Shown here piece by piece: positions 41,715-51,155 of a stretch of 64,000 bases of DNA; positions within the stretch are counted from its first letter, which is position 1; each line of letters starts with the position of its first letter. The position numbers and the translations under genes were made by a program. The notes below the pieces were generated by a model. The model was not told the origin of the DNA. It was given only the letters and a program-made list of their open reading frames with translations, and did not search any database. Source of the DNA: Streptomyces solicavernae (GTDB lineage Bacteria > Actinomycetota > Actinomycetes > Streptomycetales > Streptomycetaceae); assembly GCF_029968095.1 (NCBI RefSeq), contig NZ_JASCIR010000008.1, positions 1 to 64,000 of the forward strand. The letters run 5' to 3'.

Positions 41715-43165
41715 CTATCTCCATATGATTTCGATCAACTCCGGCCGGAAAACGCCGCGTTGGGCTCCACCTTTGCCCGCCGGCTTGATGACCACTGCCT
41801 CGATGCAGGTCAGTATCTGATGGCGCTTGGTGTCGACCGTGCACTGGTCCCACTCGCGGACGATACGGGCAGCGGCCGAGCCGATCCCCGCCGGAGCGGC
41901 GGCAAGAACGGAGGCTTTCTCCAGATCGCCCTCTCCTTGACCTCCAGGCGACTGATCTCGCGAGCGAACTCGGCGAGTGAGAACAGGTCATCGGCCCGGA
42001 GCCGGCGGGCCTCCACTTTGGCGGCCCTGATCTGTTCCAACGTATCCTTCGCCAGGGCAAGGCCGGGGTCTCTCTCCTCGGCCGTCCTCGTGTCAAGGGA
42101 TCGTTGCCTGAACTTGCCGAGCAGGGCCTGCTCCACGTACTCCTCCACCGGCGGGCCGCTGCGGGACAGCCGTCCGCATCCTCCGTCCGCCGCGCGGCAG
42201 TAGTAGTAATAGCCGTGCCTCTCATGACTGGCGGTCCCTCGCTGGTAGATGCCGGAGACCAGACCCGTGCCGCACCTCGCGCAGCGGGCGATGCCGGTCA
42301 GCAGGCGCTTGGTCATCGTGGACCGCCGCTTCCGTCCCGTTCCGCTGTTCTTGCGGGAGTCCAGTGCGTCGACCAACTCTCGCCACTCCTCGGGCCCCAG
42401 AATGGTCTGCCAGTGGCCCATCACCGGGCTGCCGTCGGTGCGTTCGACCAGCCACTCGACCGGGTCGACCCGCCCGGACCGTTCGCGTACCCCCTGTGGG
42501 ATGTAGGAGCGGAAGCCGCACAGCCTCGGATTCCTCAGTACGTACAGCACGCTGCTGTAGCCGATGGTCTTTCCCTCGGGCGTTTGCGGCCCGCGCACAC
42601 CGAGCTCCGCCCATTCCCGGTGGACCGTGGAGACCTTCTTGCCCAGCAGCACGTCCTCGCGTGCGCGCCGGATGAGTTCGGCTTCACGTTCGTCGATGCG
42701 CTCCGCGTCCCGCCACCCGAAGGCGCGCTGTCCCTTGTGCGGTCTCCCGTCGCGGGCGTCGGCGAGCTTTTGCCGCGATACCCGTCGCGCAGCGTCGGAA
42801 GAGAATTTGTTCGCGATCGTCACGTAGATACGAGCCTGGAAACGGCCGTCCGCGGTCGTGAGGTCGTAGTCGCCAGCCACGGTACCGAAGACCATCGGGC
42901 GCCGGGCCTGCTCGTAAGTGTCGATCAGCCGTTCGATATCGCGGGGCTGGCGGGCTATACGGTCGATGTTGTACGCCAGGATGCCACTGATCACCCCACG
43001 GTCGAGATCAAAGACCAGTTCCTCGAACCCGGCACGCCTCGCCTGCCGTTTGTACGCGGAGGTGTCGTTGTCCTCGCGGTGAACGGTGCAGCCTCTGGCC
43101 GTGGCGAGATCGTAGACGTCTTCACGCTGCCGGGCGATGCCGTCCCGCCCGTCCCGGCCATCGCC
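41715..43165 (-). pseudogene. Large serine integrase, truncated and frameshifted
   Basis: The frame starting near 43165 reads DGIARQREDVYDLATARGCT, then a resolvase core (LAYNIDRIARQPRDIERLID, FQARIYVTIANKFS), a recombinase domain and a zinc ribbon (CARCGTGLVSGI ... YYYYCRAADGGC). The N-terminal strand with the catalytic Ser is missing. Near 41931-41936 the frame shifts. The frame with an extra AG in GGAGAGGG then resumes as GDLEKASVLAAAP and ends in ELIEIIWR at the TAG at 41715. Both lesions should abolish function. Upstream frames do not encode the missing Ser region. Confidence 0.85.
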
Positions 43166-43236
43166 CACTGACCGGCTGTCACTCGTTGGGCCCACCCCCG
43201 GAAGCGGCGCGGGAACGGTCGGCGCAGCCTCGGTGT

Positions 43237-43770
43237 ATGCGCCGACCAGTCCCCGCCCTCTGTCTCACCGTCCTCCTCGCGCTGGCGCCGGAGGTGGCCG
43301 TCGCCGCGGGACCGGGCGTGACCGTCGACCCGTCGAGCGCCGTGCCCGGCGACGAGGTGCGGCTCACCGTCACCGGCTGCGAGGGCCGCACCGGCGCCGC
43401 CAGATCCGAGGCGTTCGTCGCCGACGGCTCCCTCGACGGCCGGGGCGAGAAGGGCTCCCCGCTGGCCGGCAAGGCGATGATCCGGTCGACGGTCACCCCC
43501 GGCACGTACGACATCTCCGTGACCTGCGACGGCCAGGACGGCAAGGCCAAGGGCAGCTTCACCGTCGTACGCGAACGACCGCCCTCGCCCTCCGGGTCGC
43601 CGACCGCGCCGATCCGGGCCGGGGGCGGCGGCACCGCCTCGATGGCCGAGGCCGAGGCCGACGACGAGGGGCCGGGCCTGCGGCACGCCGTGATCGGCGG
43701 CGTCCTCGCCGCCGCGGCCGTCCTCGCCGTGACCGGGCGGATACTGCGCCGACGCCGCCGCCCCGAGTAG
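43237..43770 (+). CDS. Secreted membrane-anchored protein next to sortase F
   Basis: A 177-residue protein with signal peptide (ALCLTVLLALAPEVAVAA), a small beta-rich body (GVTVDPSSAVPGDEVRLTVT; CDGQDGKAKGSFTVVRE) and a C-terminal membrane helix (AVIGGVLAAAAVLAVTGRIL) with an Arg tail. No LPXTG-like motif precedes the helix, so it is probably membrane-anchored, not sorted. The class F sortase follows at 43792 on the same strand, and they may share a role. No name could be assigned. Confidence 0.82.
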   Translation: MRRPVPALCLTVLLALAPEVAVAAGPGVTVDPSSAVPGDEVRLTVTGCEGRTGAARSEAFVADGSLDGRGEKGSPLAGKAMIRSTVTPGTYDISVTCDGQDGKAKGSFTVVRERPPSPSGSPTAPIRAGGGGTASMAEAEADDEGPGLRHAVIGGVLAAAAVLAVTGRILRRRRRPE

Positions 43771-43791
43771 CCGGTACGGGGCGAGGACACC

Positions 43792-44433
43792 GTGTCCGAG
43801 GCGCGTACCTCCCGTTCCGCCCGGCTCGCCACCGTGGCCGCCTGGCTGCTGCTGCTCGTCGGCCTGTGGCTGTGGGGCCGCGAGCTGTCCATCCTGCCGG
43901 GCCTGCCCGGCACCGGCGACGTCTCCGCCGCCGGCGTCCAGCTCCCGCCCGCCCACGACCCGTTGCCCGCGGCCCGCCCGCGCCGCGTCGACATACCGGC
44001 GATCGGCGTGCGCGCCCCCGTCGTCGACCGCGGCCTCGACCAGGACCGGGCCATAGAGCCGCCGCCGTACGACCGGCCGGGCGCCGTCGGCTGGTACGCG
44101 GGCGGCACCCGGCCCGGCGCCGAGGGTGCCGCCCTGTTCGTCGGCCATGTCGACACCGCGTCCGACCCCGCGGTCTTCTACGACCTCAGCGCGCTGAAGC
44201 AGGGCCAGAAGGTGCGCGTGGCCCGCGCCGACGGCTCGCTCGCCGAGTTCACCGTCGAGGACGTCCAGGTCATCGAGCGGGACGACTTCGACGCGGGCAA
44301 GGCGTACGGGGAGCGCCGGGCGGGCCGGGCCGAGCTGCGCCTGATCACCTGCGGCGGCACCTTCGACCCCGCCACCGGCAGCTATTCGTCCAATGTGGTG
44401 GTCTCCGCCTACTTGACGGGAACCGGACCGTGA
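43792..44433 (+). CDS. Class F sortase
   Basis: A 213-residue membrane-anchored sortase-family protein. The N-terminal helix (TVAAWLLLLVGLWLWG) anchors it. Catalytic His119 is in FVGHVDTAS and Cys187 in RLITCGGTFDP. The NVVVSAYL strand closes the barrel. Class F sortases are typical of Actinobacteria and their substrates are poorly known. GTG 43792 follows gcgagga. It lies 21 bp after the secreted anchor-like gene. Confidence 0.9.
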   Translation: MSEARTSRSARLATVAAWLLLLVGLWLWGRELSILPGLPGTGDVSAAGVQLPPAHDPLPAARPRRVDIPAIGVRAPVVDRGLDQDRAIEPPPYDRPGAVGWYAGGTRPGAEGAALFVGHVDTASDPAVFYDLSALKQGQKVRVARADGSLAEFTVEDVQVIERDDFDAGKAYGERRAGRAELRLITCGGTFDPATGSYSSNVVVSAYLTGTGP

Positions 44434-44460
44434 TGTGGTGCGTGTGCCAGGATGGGGAGC

Positions 44461-44503
44461 CCGACAGCGCGACGGCCCGACAGCCCGACAGCCCGACAGT
44501 CCG
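44461..44503. repeat. Short ccgacag-type repeats before cslZ
   Basis: About five 8-9-bp units (cgacagcc and variants) sit between the sortase F stop and the cslZ ribosome binding site, without a coding role. Confidence 0.75.
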
Positions 44504-44515
44504 AGGGGGAAATCG

Positions 44516-45526
44516 ATGTACGGCAGGAAGGCGTCCGCGGCAGTCGTGGGGGCGGCGCTGCTGATCGCGGGGTGTTCGTCGGACGGTGGCGGCAAGGCCC
44601 CGGAGCCCAGTGCCTCGCCGGTGAGGCAGCAGCCGAAGGGCAGCGACCCGTACTGGGTCGACCCGGAGGGCAACGCGGCCCGGCAGGTCGCCACGTACCG
44701 CGCGGACGGGAACGAGGCGGACGCGAAGCTGATCGAGAAGATCGCGAGCCAGCCCGTCGCCGAGTGGATCACCGACCCCGACAACGCCGCGGCCGAGGCG
44801 CAGGTCCGCGAGCAGACCGAGGCCGCGACGAAGGCCGGCCGGGACGCGCTGCTCGCCCTGTACAACATCCCGCACCGCGACTGCGGCCAGTACTCGAAGG
44901 GCGGCGCCGCCGACGGCAACGCGTACCGGGCGTGGATCGACGCCGTCGCCCGGGGCATCGGCGACCGGCGGGCCACGGTCATCCTGGAGCCGGACGCGCT
45001 GCTGCACGTCGTCGACGGCTGCACGCCGGGCGAGTTCCACGGGGAGCGGTTCGACCTGCTCAAGGGCGCCATCGAGAAGCTGAAGTCGCTGGAGAACACC
45101 AAGGTCTACCTGGACGGCGGCAACCCCGGCGGCCCGAAGCCGGACGACCTGTACCAGCCGCTGAAGTCGTCCGGCATCGACCGGGCCGACGGCTTCGCGG
45201 TGAACGTGTCGAACTACTACGGCACCGCGGAGTCCACCGCCTTCGGCAAGGAGCTCTCGGTGAAGTTCGGCAACAAACCGTTCGTCATCGACACCAGCCG
45301 CAACGGCAACGGCCCCTACACGGAGGGGAATCCGGACGAGCGCTGGTGCAATCCGCCCGGCCGCGCGCTCGGCGAGGCCCCGACCACGAAGACCGCCGAC
45401 GAGGCCGTGGACGCGTACCTCTGGATCAAGCGGCCCGGCGAGTCCGACGGCGAGTGCAAGGGCGGCCCGCCGGCCGGCGAGTGGTGGCCGGAGTACGCGC
45501 TGGGGCTCGCGAAGGCCGCCGAGTAG
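44516..45526 (+). CDS. cslZ: Glycoside hydrolase family 6 lipoprotein (CslZ-like)
   Basis: A 336-residue lipoprotein: LLIAGC (Cys20) is the lipobox. The GH6 core shows HRDCGQYS (candidate acid Asp122), VILEPDALLHVVD and AVNVSNYY. GH6 enzymes hydrolyse beta-1,4-glucan. In Streptomyces the gene beside glxA/cslA is cslZ, which acts in processing the glucan made by CslA at hyphal tips. The aggggga site precedes ATG 44516. It is convergent with glxA, separated by a hairpin terminator. Confidence 0.9.
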   Translation: MYGRKASAAVVGAALLIAGCSSDGGGKAPEPSASPVRQQPKGSDPYWVDPEGNAARQVATYRADGNEADAKLIEKIASQPVAEWITDPDNAAAEAQVREQTEAATKAGRDALLALYNIPHRDCGQYSKGGAADGNAYRAWIDAVARGIGDRRATVILEPDALLHVVDGCTPGEFHGERFDLLKGAIEKLKSLENTKVYLDGGNPGGPKPDDLYQPLKSSGIDRADGFAVNVSNYYGTAESTAFGKELSVKFGNKPFVIDTSRNGNGPYTEGNPDERWCNPPGRALGEAPTTKTADEAVDAYLWIKRPGESDGECKGGPPAGEWWPEYALGLAKAAE

Positions 45527-45545
45527 CCCTGCCGGTACGTGAGTT

Positions 45546-45580
45546 GAGGGCGCCCCCGCTCCGTCGGCGGGGGCGCCCTC
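45546..45580. terminator. Terminator between cslZ and glxA
   Basis: gagggcgcccccgc (45546-45559) pairs perfectly with gcgggggcgccctc (45567-45580) around a 7-nt loop between the convergent genes. Confidence 0.9.
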
Positions 45581-45604
45581 GACGCGTACGTACTACTCGC
45601 GAAC

Positions 45605-47551
45605 CTACTCGGGAACCTCCACCCACACCGCCTCGCTCGGGCGGCCCTGGTCGTCCGTGACGAACAGCATGTACCAGCCGGGCTGGACCAGGTTCTTGTT
45701 CTCCGGGACCGTGACCGTGACGTTGTCGCCCGAGGTCTTCAGGCCCAGCTCGATGGAGCGCTGGTCGATGTCGGTGACGTGCGTGGACGCGCTCGGCTTG
45801 ATCAGGCGGGCGTTCTTCAGGTCCTTCGCCTGCCGGGAGGTGAACGTCGCGGAGGTGCCGCGCTCGATGGTCTCCTCGCCGCCGGTGAGGACCGGCCTGG
45901 TGCCGTTGTAGAGGTACGGCGGCGTGTAGATCCCGATGCGCTGCTCGAACTTGCCGGGCTTGGTGTTCGCGGCGTCCGAGAAGAGGGAGTCCGAGCCGAA
46001 GACGACGACCCGGCCGTCGGGGAGCAGCAGCGAGCCCGAGTGGTAGTTGCGGCCCACCAACGGATCGGCCACGCGCCGCAGTTCCTCGCCGCCCGGCGCG
46101 AGGATGCGGGCCTGAAGGATGTTGGAGCCGCCGCGGCCGCGGTAGTCCTCGGAGCCACCGGTGATCAGGACGCTGTCGTCGGGGAGGATCGAGGACTGCG
46201 GGTAGCGGGTGCCCTTGTCCAGGGACGGGCCGTCCTTGAAGACCGGGTTGTCGTCCTTGAGGTCGATGATCCGGGTCTTCTCGCTGGACTTCTCGGACTC
46301 GCCGACGCCTCCGCCGCCGATCACCATGAACCGCTGGTCCTGCGCGGGCGGCAGCATCACGGTGCCCGCGGTCTCCATCAGCTCCGGGTCGCTGAGGCCC
46401 TTGACCTTGGTGAACTCGTTGGTGTCGAAGTCCCAGACGCCGGGGTCGCGGCCCACGTCGTCCGGGCCGTACCCGGCGTTCGCGCCCGAGTAGAACAGCT
46501 TGCCGCTCGGCAGGATGAACACCGCCGGGTAGGTCGGGAACTGCCGCTCCTGCGGGACGTACGACCACTCCTTGGTGTCCGGGTCGTACACCTCGTTGCG
46601 GTCGCCCGGCACGATCTGGCCGATGTCGTCCAGGCCGGACAGGGCGAGGATTCTGCCGTCGGAGAGCGTGGTGAGCGTCGGGTACCAGCGGGCCTCGTTC
46701 ATCGGGTCGACCTTGATGTACTTCTCGGCGACCGGGTCGAACTCGTAGGCGTCCCTGATGCCCTGGAAGTCCTTCTTGTCCAGGGCGAGCTTCTGCGCGA
46801 TGCCGTACGTGTTGCGGGCGTCGGCGCCCTTGAGGCCCTGCACCCGGTAGTTGTCCTGGGTGCCGGTCGCGTACTTCTTGCCGCTCTTCTGCGCCTCGAC
46901 GTACACGCGGCCGAGGCCCGGGTCGTTGCGTACGAACGCGCCGGTGGCCTCGTCGAAGACCTTCTTCGCGCGCTCCACGACCACCGGGTCCTTGGAGACG
47001 AAGGTCTTGCCGTTTTCCTTGCCGGTGAAGCGGGTGCCGGCGGGCAGCGTGATCGGCTCGTCCGGGTTCTCGTTGTGCACGATCATCAGGCCGCCGGCCT
47101 TGGTGACGTCGCCTTCGAGTTTCTCGTACCGCTTGGTGCCGCCCGCCACCAGGAGTTTGCCGTCCGGGAGCTGGGTGTGGCCGGTGCAGAACAGGTCGTT
47201 GGGTGTGGGGATCTTCTTGAAGGTCTCCTTGACCGGGTCCCAGAGGATCGTGTCGAACTTCTTCGCGTCGAAGTTCTTCTCGTTGTTCCCGGAGCCCGCG
47301 ACGAGCAGCACCTTGCCGGTGTGCAGGACGGCCGCGTGGATGGTGTTGAGCCGGTACTTCTCGGGGATGTCGACGAGGTCCCAGTGCCCGTTCTCGGCCT
47401 TGTACTCGGGTCTGTTGATCTTGTACTGGTGGTACTGCTCGGAGCCGAACCGCCAGAGCCACGGGCCGTTCATGCCGGCGAGGGCCACCACCACCGCCGT
47501 GCCTATCGCGAAGCGGCGGGCCCGGCGGCGGCCGGTGGAGCGGTCGTTCAT
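45605..47551 (-). CDS. glxA: Radical copper oxidase GlxA
   Basis: A 648-residue membrane-anchored oxidase: N-terminal anchor (RFAIGTAVVVALAGMNG), then Kelch-type galactose oxidase blades. By family alignment the Cys-Tyr cofactor is Cys122 (LFCTGHTQL) with Tyr290 (RWYPTLTTL). Copper ligands are Tyr503-His504 (GRNYHSGSLLL) and a late His591 (STHVTDID). GlxA works with CslA on the tip glycan and is required for normal development. The start overlaps the cslA stop (ATGA), so the two are coupled. Confidence 0.95.
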   Translation of the reverse strand: MNDRSTGRRRARRFAIGTAVVVALAGMNGPWLWRFGSEQYHQYKINRPEYKAENGHWDLVDIPEKYRLNTIHAAVLHTGKVLLVAGSGNNEKNFDAKKFDTILWDPVKETFKKIPTPNDLFCTGHTQLPDGKLLVAGGTKRYEKLEGDVTKAGGLMIVHNENPDEPITLPAGTRFTGKENGKTFVSKDPVVVERAKKVFDEATGAFVRNDPGLGRVYVEAQKSGKKYATGTQDNYRVQGLKGADARNTYGIAQKLALDKKDFQGIRDAYEFDPVAEKYIKVDPMNEARWYPTLTTLSDGRILALSGLDDIGQIVPGDRNEVYDPDTKEWSYVPQERQFPTYPAVFILPSGKLFYSGANAGYGPDDVGRDPGVWDFDTNEFTKVKGLSDPELMETAGTVMLPPAQDQRFMVIGGGGVGESEKSSEKTRIIDLKDDNPVFKDGPSLDKGTRYPQSSILPDDSVLITGGSEDYRGRGGSNILQARILAPGGEELRRVADPLVGRNYHSGSLLLPDGRVVVFGSDSLFSDAANTKPGKFEQRIGIYTPPYLYNGTRPVLTGGEETIERGTSATFTSRQAKDLKNARLIKPSASTHVTDIDQRSIELGLKTSGDNVTVTVPENKNLVQPGWYMLFVTDDQGRPSEAVWVEVPE

Positions 47552-49614
47552 TTCTTATGTCCCCCAAGAGAAATCTGTACGGTCTCGTCGCCGGCCTGCG
47601 CCGGTTCGGCAGCCGCCCAACTCGGCCGGCGGCGTGGCGCATGCGCGCCGGGCAGCCGCGGGTCGGGCGGCTGCGGTACGGGCTGCGGTACGGGTTGCTG
47701 TACGGCTTGCGGTACGGGCTGCGCCGGTTCCTGCGGTACGACGACGGGCTGCTGCAGTGTGTCCCCGGGCCGCGGTTCCGGCGCGGCCGAAGGAGTCGGA
47801 CTTCCGGGTGCCGCGGCCGACTTGCGGCGCTTCTTCTCCTGCCGCCACGTGTACCGCCACGCGAAGATCGGCGCCGCCGTGATCAGCAGCGCGAACGAGG
47901 CCCAGGTGATCATCGCCGGGTGGGCGTTCCCGTACACGAACGCGGCGGCGATCGAACCGGCGAAGACCAGGATGAAGAACAGGTGGATGCGGAAGGTCCC
48001 GAACAGCGTGTCCGGGCTGGCCGACTCACCCTTCGGGGTCACCACGAACTTGGACTTGCGGCGCAGCACCGCGTCCATGAGCGAGCGGGCGTAGATCGGC
48101 GCGGAAAGGGCCGACATCACCATGCCCGCCACACCGCCGGACCCTTCCGGCTCGTGCGGGGAGACGTTGTGCCGCCGGTTCCACACGTACAGGCCGATCT
48201 GCAGCGCCGAGGCGTTGCCGTACAGCATCAGCCAGATCGTCGGGTCGATGTTCACACCCGAGGCGCCGAGGCCCAGGAACAGGGCGCAACTCAGCGCCGC
48301 GAGGATCCAGTTGAGGGCCGACATCGGGTAGAAGATGATCATCATCGTGTAGTTGAAGAGCTTGCCCGGAGGCAGGGAGTACCAGCCCTTCCAGTACTGC
48401 TTGAGGATCGTCTCGTACGTCCCGCGCGACCAGCGCAGCTGCTGCGTGAAGAAGTCCGTCCAGGCGTTCGGGCCCTCGCCGACCGCCAGCACGTCCGGGG
48501 TGTAGACCGACCTCCACTTCTTGCCGGTGACCGGGTTCCGGTGGCGGTGGATCTCGAAGCCGGTCGCCATGTCCTCGGTGATCGAGTCGTACAGGCCGCC
48601 GATCTGCTGGAGCGCCCTGATGCGTACGGCGTTGGAGGTGCCGACGAACATCGGCGCGCCGTAGCGGTTGCCCGCGCGCTGGATCAGGGCGTGGAAGAGG
48701 AACTGCTGGGACTCGGCGGCCTTGGTGACGAACGTGTCGTAGTTGCCGTACACCTGCGGGCCGATGACGAAGCCGACGTCCGGGTCGCGGAAGTAGCCGA
48801 GCATCCGTTCCAGGTAGTTGGGCAGCGGGACGTGGTCGGTGTCGACGGAGGCGAAGTAGTCGTACGCGTCGCCGTGCGCGTCCAGCCAGGCGTTGTAGTT
48901 GCCGTGCTTGGTCCTGGCGCGGTGCGGGCCCTTCGTCTGGTTCCACTTCTCGACTCCCTTGCGGGAGAAGTGGTGCACGCCCAGGCGCGCGCAGACCTCC
49001 TTCACCTCCGGGTCGTCGCCCTCGTCGAGCAGCCAGACGTGCAGCAGTCCGCGGTGCCGGATCCTGACGGCGGCTTCGAGCGTCTTGGTCACCATCTCGA
49101 TCGGCTCCTTGCCGGGCACGAACGAGGTGAGGAACGCGACGCGGGTGCCGGTCTCGGGCACGACGGGGACCGGGTCGCGGGCGACGAGGGTGGCGTGCGC
49201 GTTGGACAGCACGTTCATGCAGCGGAAGAACTCGATCAGGCCGATCGAGACGAGCATGACGACGTCGAGGTGTTCGAGATACGCGTTCGGTACGTAGTCC
49301 CGCTTCGTCCAGTGCTCGGGCTGGAGCAGCCAGGCGAGCAGCACGAGCGAGAGCAGCGGCGCGGCGCCCAGCATGAGGGCGGCCCGGATGCGGTGCGGCT
49401 CCTGGGAGAGCAGGGAGCGGTAGCGGACCTTGTACGGCGTGCCGGGGTCGGGCTGCGTGAGGGGGCCGGCAAGCCGGCTGTAGTGCTCGTAGTCGTACCG
49501 CGGCAGCGATTTCTTCAGCCGCCGGAACCCGCCCGTCCGGTTCGACAGGACCCGCAGCTGGGTCGTCCGGGACGGGTCGGATCCGGGTCCGGCGCCCGTA
49601 GGCGTCGACGTCAT
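47548..49614 (-). CDS. cslA: Cellulose synthase-like glycosyltransferase CslA
   Basis: A 688-residue polytopic GT2 enzyme that polymerises a beta-glucan at the hyphal tip. Family motifs are LLDEGDD (Asp near 197), SVDTDHV (DxD near 258-260), ITED (348) and QQLRW (391-395). There are two N-terminal helices and several C-terminal ones. A 100-residue Pro/Gln/Ala-rich tail is partly encoded by short repeats. It is the first gene of the cslA-glxA operon. Confidence 0.96.
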   Translation of the reverse strand: MTSTPTGAGPGSDPSRTTQLRVLSNRTGGFRRLKKSLPRYDYEHYSRLAGPLTQPDPGTPYKVRYRSLLSQEPHRIRAALMLGAAPLLSLVLLAWLLQPEHWTKRDYVPNAYLEHLDVVMLVSIGLIEFFRCMNVLSNAHATLVARDPVPVVPETGTRVAFLTSFVPGKEPIEMVTKTLEAAVRIRHRGLLHVWLLDEGDDPEVKEVCARLGVHHFSRKGVEKWNQTKGPHRARTKHGNYNAWLDAHGDAYDYFASVDTDHVPLPNYLERMLGYFRDPDVGFVIGPQVYGNYDTFVTKAAESQQFLFHALIQRAGNRYGAPMFVGTSNAVRIRALQQIGGLYDSITEDMATGFEIHRHRNPVTGKKWRSVYTPDVLAVGEGPNAWTDFFTQQLRWSRGTYETILKQYWKGWYSLPPGKLFNYTMMIIFYPMSALNWILAALSCALFLGLGASGVNIDPTIWLMLYGNASALQIGLYVWNRRHNVSPHEPEGSGGVAGMVMSALSAPIYARSLMDAVLRRKSKFVVTPKGESASPDTLFGTFRIHLFFILVFAGSIAAAFVYGNAHPAMITWASFALLITAAPIFAWRYTWRQEKKRRKSAAAPGSPTPSAAPEPRPGDTLQQPVVVPQEPAQPVPQAVQQPVPQPVPQPPDPRLPGAHAPRRRPSWAAAEPAQAGDETVQISLGGHKK

Positions 49615-49924
49615 GAGTCATCCCCCCGCACGCGGTCGGTCGCCGCGTGGTCGTCGGTCTGGTCACCGCCGGGTCCCCCCTGCACCCGGCGGTCGCATCA
49701 GTGGCGGGCCACCGGTCGTTGAGACGCGCAGAACGCCTCGGCGGTTCGCCCCCATTCAACTCCGGCGCACCGGCCATCACATGGTGTTCACGATTCACGC
49801 AAGGGTTCTACGTCGCCACGATGATCGCAAGGCGGGAATCCCCTGGTTGCGCATCATTCGCGCGCTTTGCGGCGGGAGTTGGTCCTTCCGGTCCTTCCGG
49901 TCCTTCCGGTCCTTCCGCTTCCCC
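49615..49924. other. Leader region of cslA with 9-bp repeats
   Basis: No gene is seen between the FadR-type gene and cslA. Four tandem 9-bp units (gtccttccg) occupy 49882-49917. The rest is the putative promoter region of cslA. No element could be assigned with confidence. Confidence 0.6.
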
Positions 49925-50638
49925 TCAGGCCGTCGGCGCGGCCGCGCCCGCCTCGCCCGTGCCCGCCTCGGGTGAGCCGAGCCGCTTGCGGAGGTTGCCG
50001 AAGTGCTCGCGTACGGCCTGCTCGGACCGGAGCGTGTCGCCGGAGCGGACCGCGTCGAGGATCTCCCGGTGCTGGCGGCAGGTCACCTTCGGGTCGTGCG
50101 GGAAGTCCACGAGGTCGGTGCGTACGCGGTGGAAGGCGTCCCAGAACGCCTCCAGGACCTCGCCGAGCAGCGGGTTGCGCAGGCAGCGGTAGAGCGTCGC
50201 GTGGAAGGCGCGGTCGGTCTCGGCGGCCACCGTGCCGACGGCGGCCTCGCTCTCCATCCGGTCCACGAGCGCGTCGAGTTCGGCGAGGTCGCTCGCCGGG
50301 ACCTGGCCGGCGAGCCGTGCGAGCAGCCCGGTCTCCACGGCCTCGCGCAGTTCGAGGAGTTGCAGCAGACTGTCCTCACCGCGGTAGTGGCCCGCGACGG
50401 TACGGAACGCGAGGCCGTCGATCATCGGCGCCATCGACATCGGGCCCACGTAGGTGCCGAAGCCGTGCCGGATCTCGACGATGCCCATCGCCACCAGCGC
50501 CTTCAACGCCTCCCGTACGGAGTTGCGGCTCACGCCGAGCAGCTCCATCAGCTCGGGCTCGGTGGGCAGCGGGGCGCCGGAGGGCAGCCGCCGGTCGATG
50601 ATGAGCTTCTTGATCCGCTCCTGTATGTCGCGCGCCAT
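49925..50638 (-). CDS. FadR-type GntR regulator
   Basis: A 237-residue regulator with an N-terminal GntR winged helix (LPTEPELMELLGVSRNSVRE, ALKALVAMGIVE) and a C-terminal all-helical FCD domain (LLELREAVETGLLARLAG, FHATLYRCLRNPLLGEVLEA, CRQHREILDAVRSGD) with His residues that can bind metal. ATG 50638 follows a TACCTT -10-like element by about 7 nt, so it may be leaderless. FCD regulators usually control uptake or breakdown of carbohydrates, amino acids or organic acids. Target unknown. Confidence 0.9.
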   Translation of the reverse strand: MARDIQERIKKLIIDRRLPSGAPLPTEPELMELLGVSRNSVREALKALVAMGIVEIRHGFGTYVGPMSMAPMIDGLAFRTVAGHYRGEDSLLQLLELREAVETGLLARLAGQVPASDLAELDALVDRMESEAAVGTVAAETDRAFHATLYRCLRNPLLGEVLEAFWDAFHRVRTDLVDFPHDPKVTCRQHREILDAVRSGDTLRSEQAVREHFGNLRKRLGSPEAGTGEAGAAAPTA

Positions 50639-50766
50639 GGGCCAAAGGTATCCGGCGCGTGGCGGGGCGGGGGCGGTGAGGTGTCCACGGGGTTCCCGCG
50701 GGGCGTTTGGTGGAGTGCGCACGCGAGCACACACGATCGCATGCGACCGCGCACGACTGCGCACGA

Positions 50767-50798
50767 CGAAGGCCCCTCGCTTTCGCGAGGGGCCTTCG
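50767..50798. terminator. Hairpin terminator next to tRNA-Lys relic
   Basis: cgaaggcccctcgc (50767-50780) pairs with gcgaggggccttcg (50785-50798). A second terminator-like hairpin (aaggccctccg ... cggagcgaagggcctt, about 50916-50943) sits before the intact tRNA. Confidence 0.8.
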
Positions 50799-50989
50799 TG
50801 TGTCGGTGCGCCGCCAGGGACTCGAACCCCGGACCCGCTGATGCTGTATTCATCCGGGGGTAACCCCCGGACCCCCAGCCGTTTGTTGGGTGCTGCGGGA
50901 TCCCGGAGCGTGACAAAGGCCCTCCGCCGGAGCGAAGGGCCTTCGTGTGTCGGTGCGCCGCCAGGGACTCGAACCCCGGACCCGCTGAT
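50790..50989. repeat. 53-bp duplication with partial tRNA-Lys
   Basis: The 53 bp at 50790-50842 are repeated exactly at 50937-50989. The repeat covers a terminator arm and the 3' half of tRNA-Lys. In the first copy the homology ends inside the anticodon stem and is followed by other sequence with a perfect 8-bp hairpin (tccggggg/cccccgga, about 50853-50871). Confidence 0.9.
50804..50842 (-). pseudogene. Partial tRNA-Lys (3' half)
   Basis: This segment matches the 3' half of the intact tRNA-Lys at 50954 (T arm, acceptor 3' strand, part of the anticodon stem) but lacks the anticodon and the 5' half. It cannot fold into a tRNA. Confidence 0.85.
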
Positions 50990-51027
50990 TAAGAGTCAGC
51001 TGCTCTAACCAACTGAGCTAGCGGCGC
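50954..51027 (-). tRNA. tRNA-Lys(CUU)
   Basis: It folds into a standard cloverleaf. The acceptor is gcgccgc/gcggcgc, the anticodon loop cucuuaa carries CUU, and the T loop is ttcgagt. CCA is not encoded. An identical copy lies at 56067. Confidence 0.95.
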
Positions 51028-51155
51028 CTGCTGACCTGGAGAACTCTACCGGATCCCGGAGGGTGCTCCGGACCGCGCGGACGCCGCGCGGCCGCCCGGC
51101 GGGCGGTGCGGGCGGCCGTCCCCGCCGGGGGGCGTACAGCATTCGGACCGTCAGC

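Noticed and set aside
42991..45102. 703-residue minus-strand open frame over sortase F and cslZ
   Set aside because: Antisense to two well-supported genes and of low-complexity composition.
50804..50842. Third functional tRNA-Lys
   Set aside because: Only the 3' half is present; there is no anticodon loop or 5' acceptor strand.
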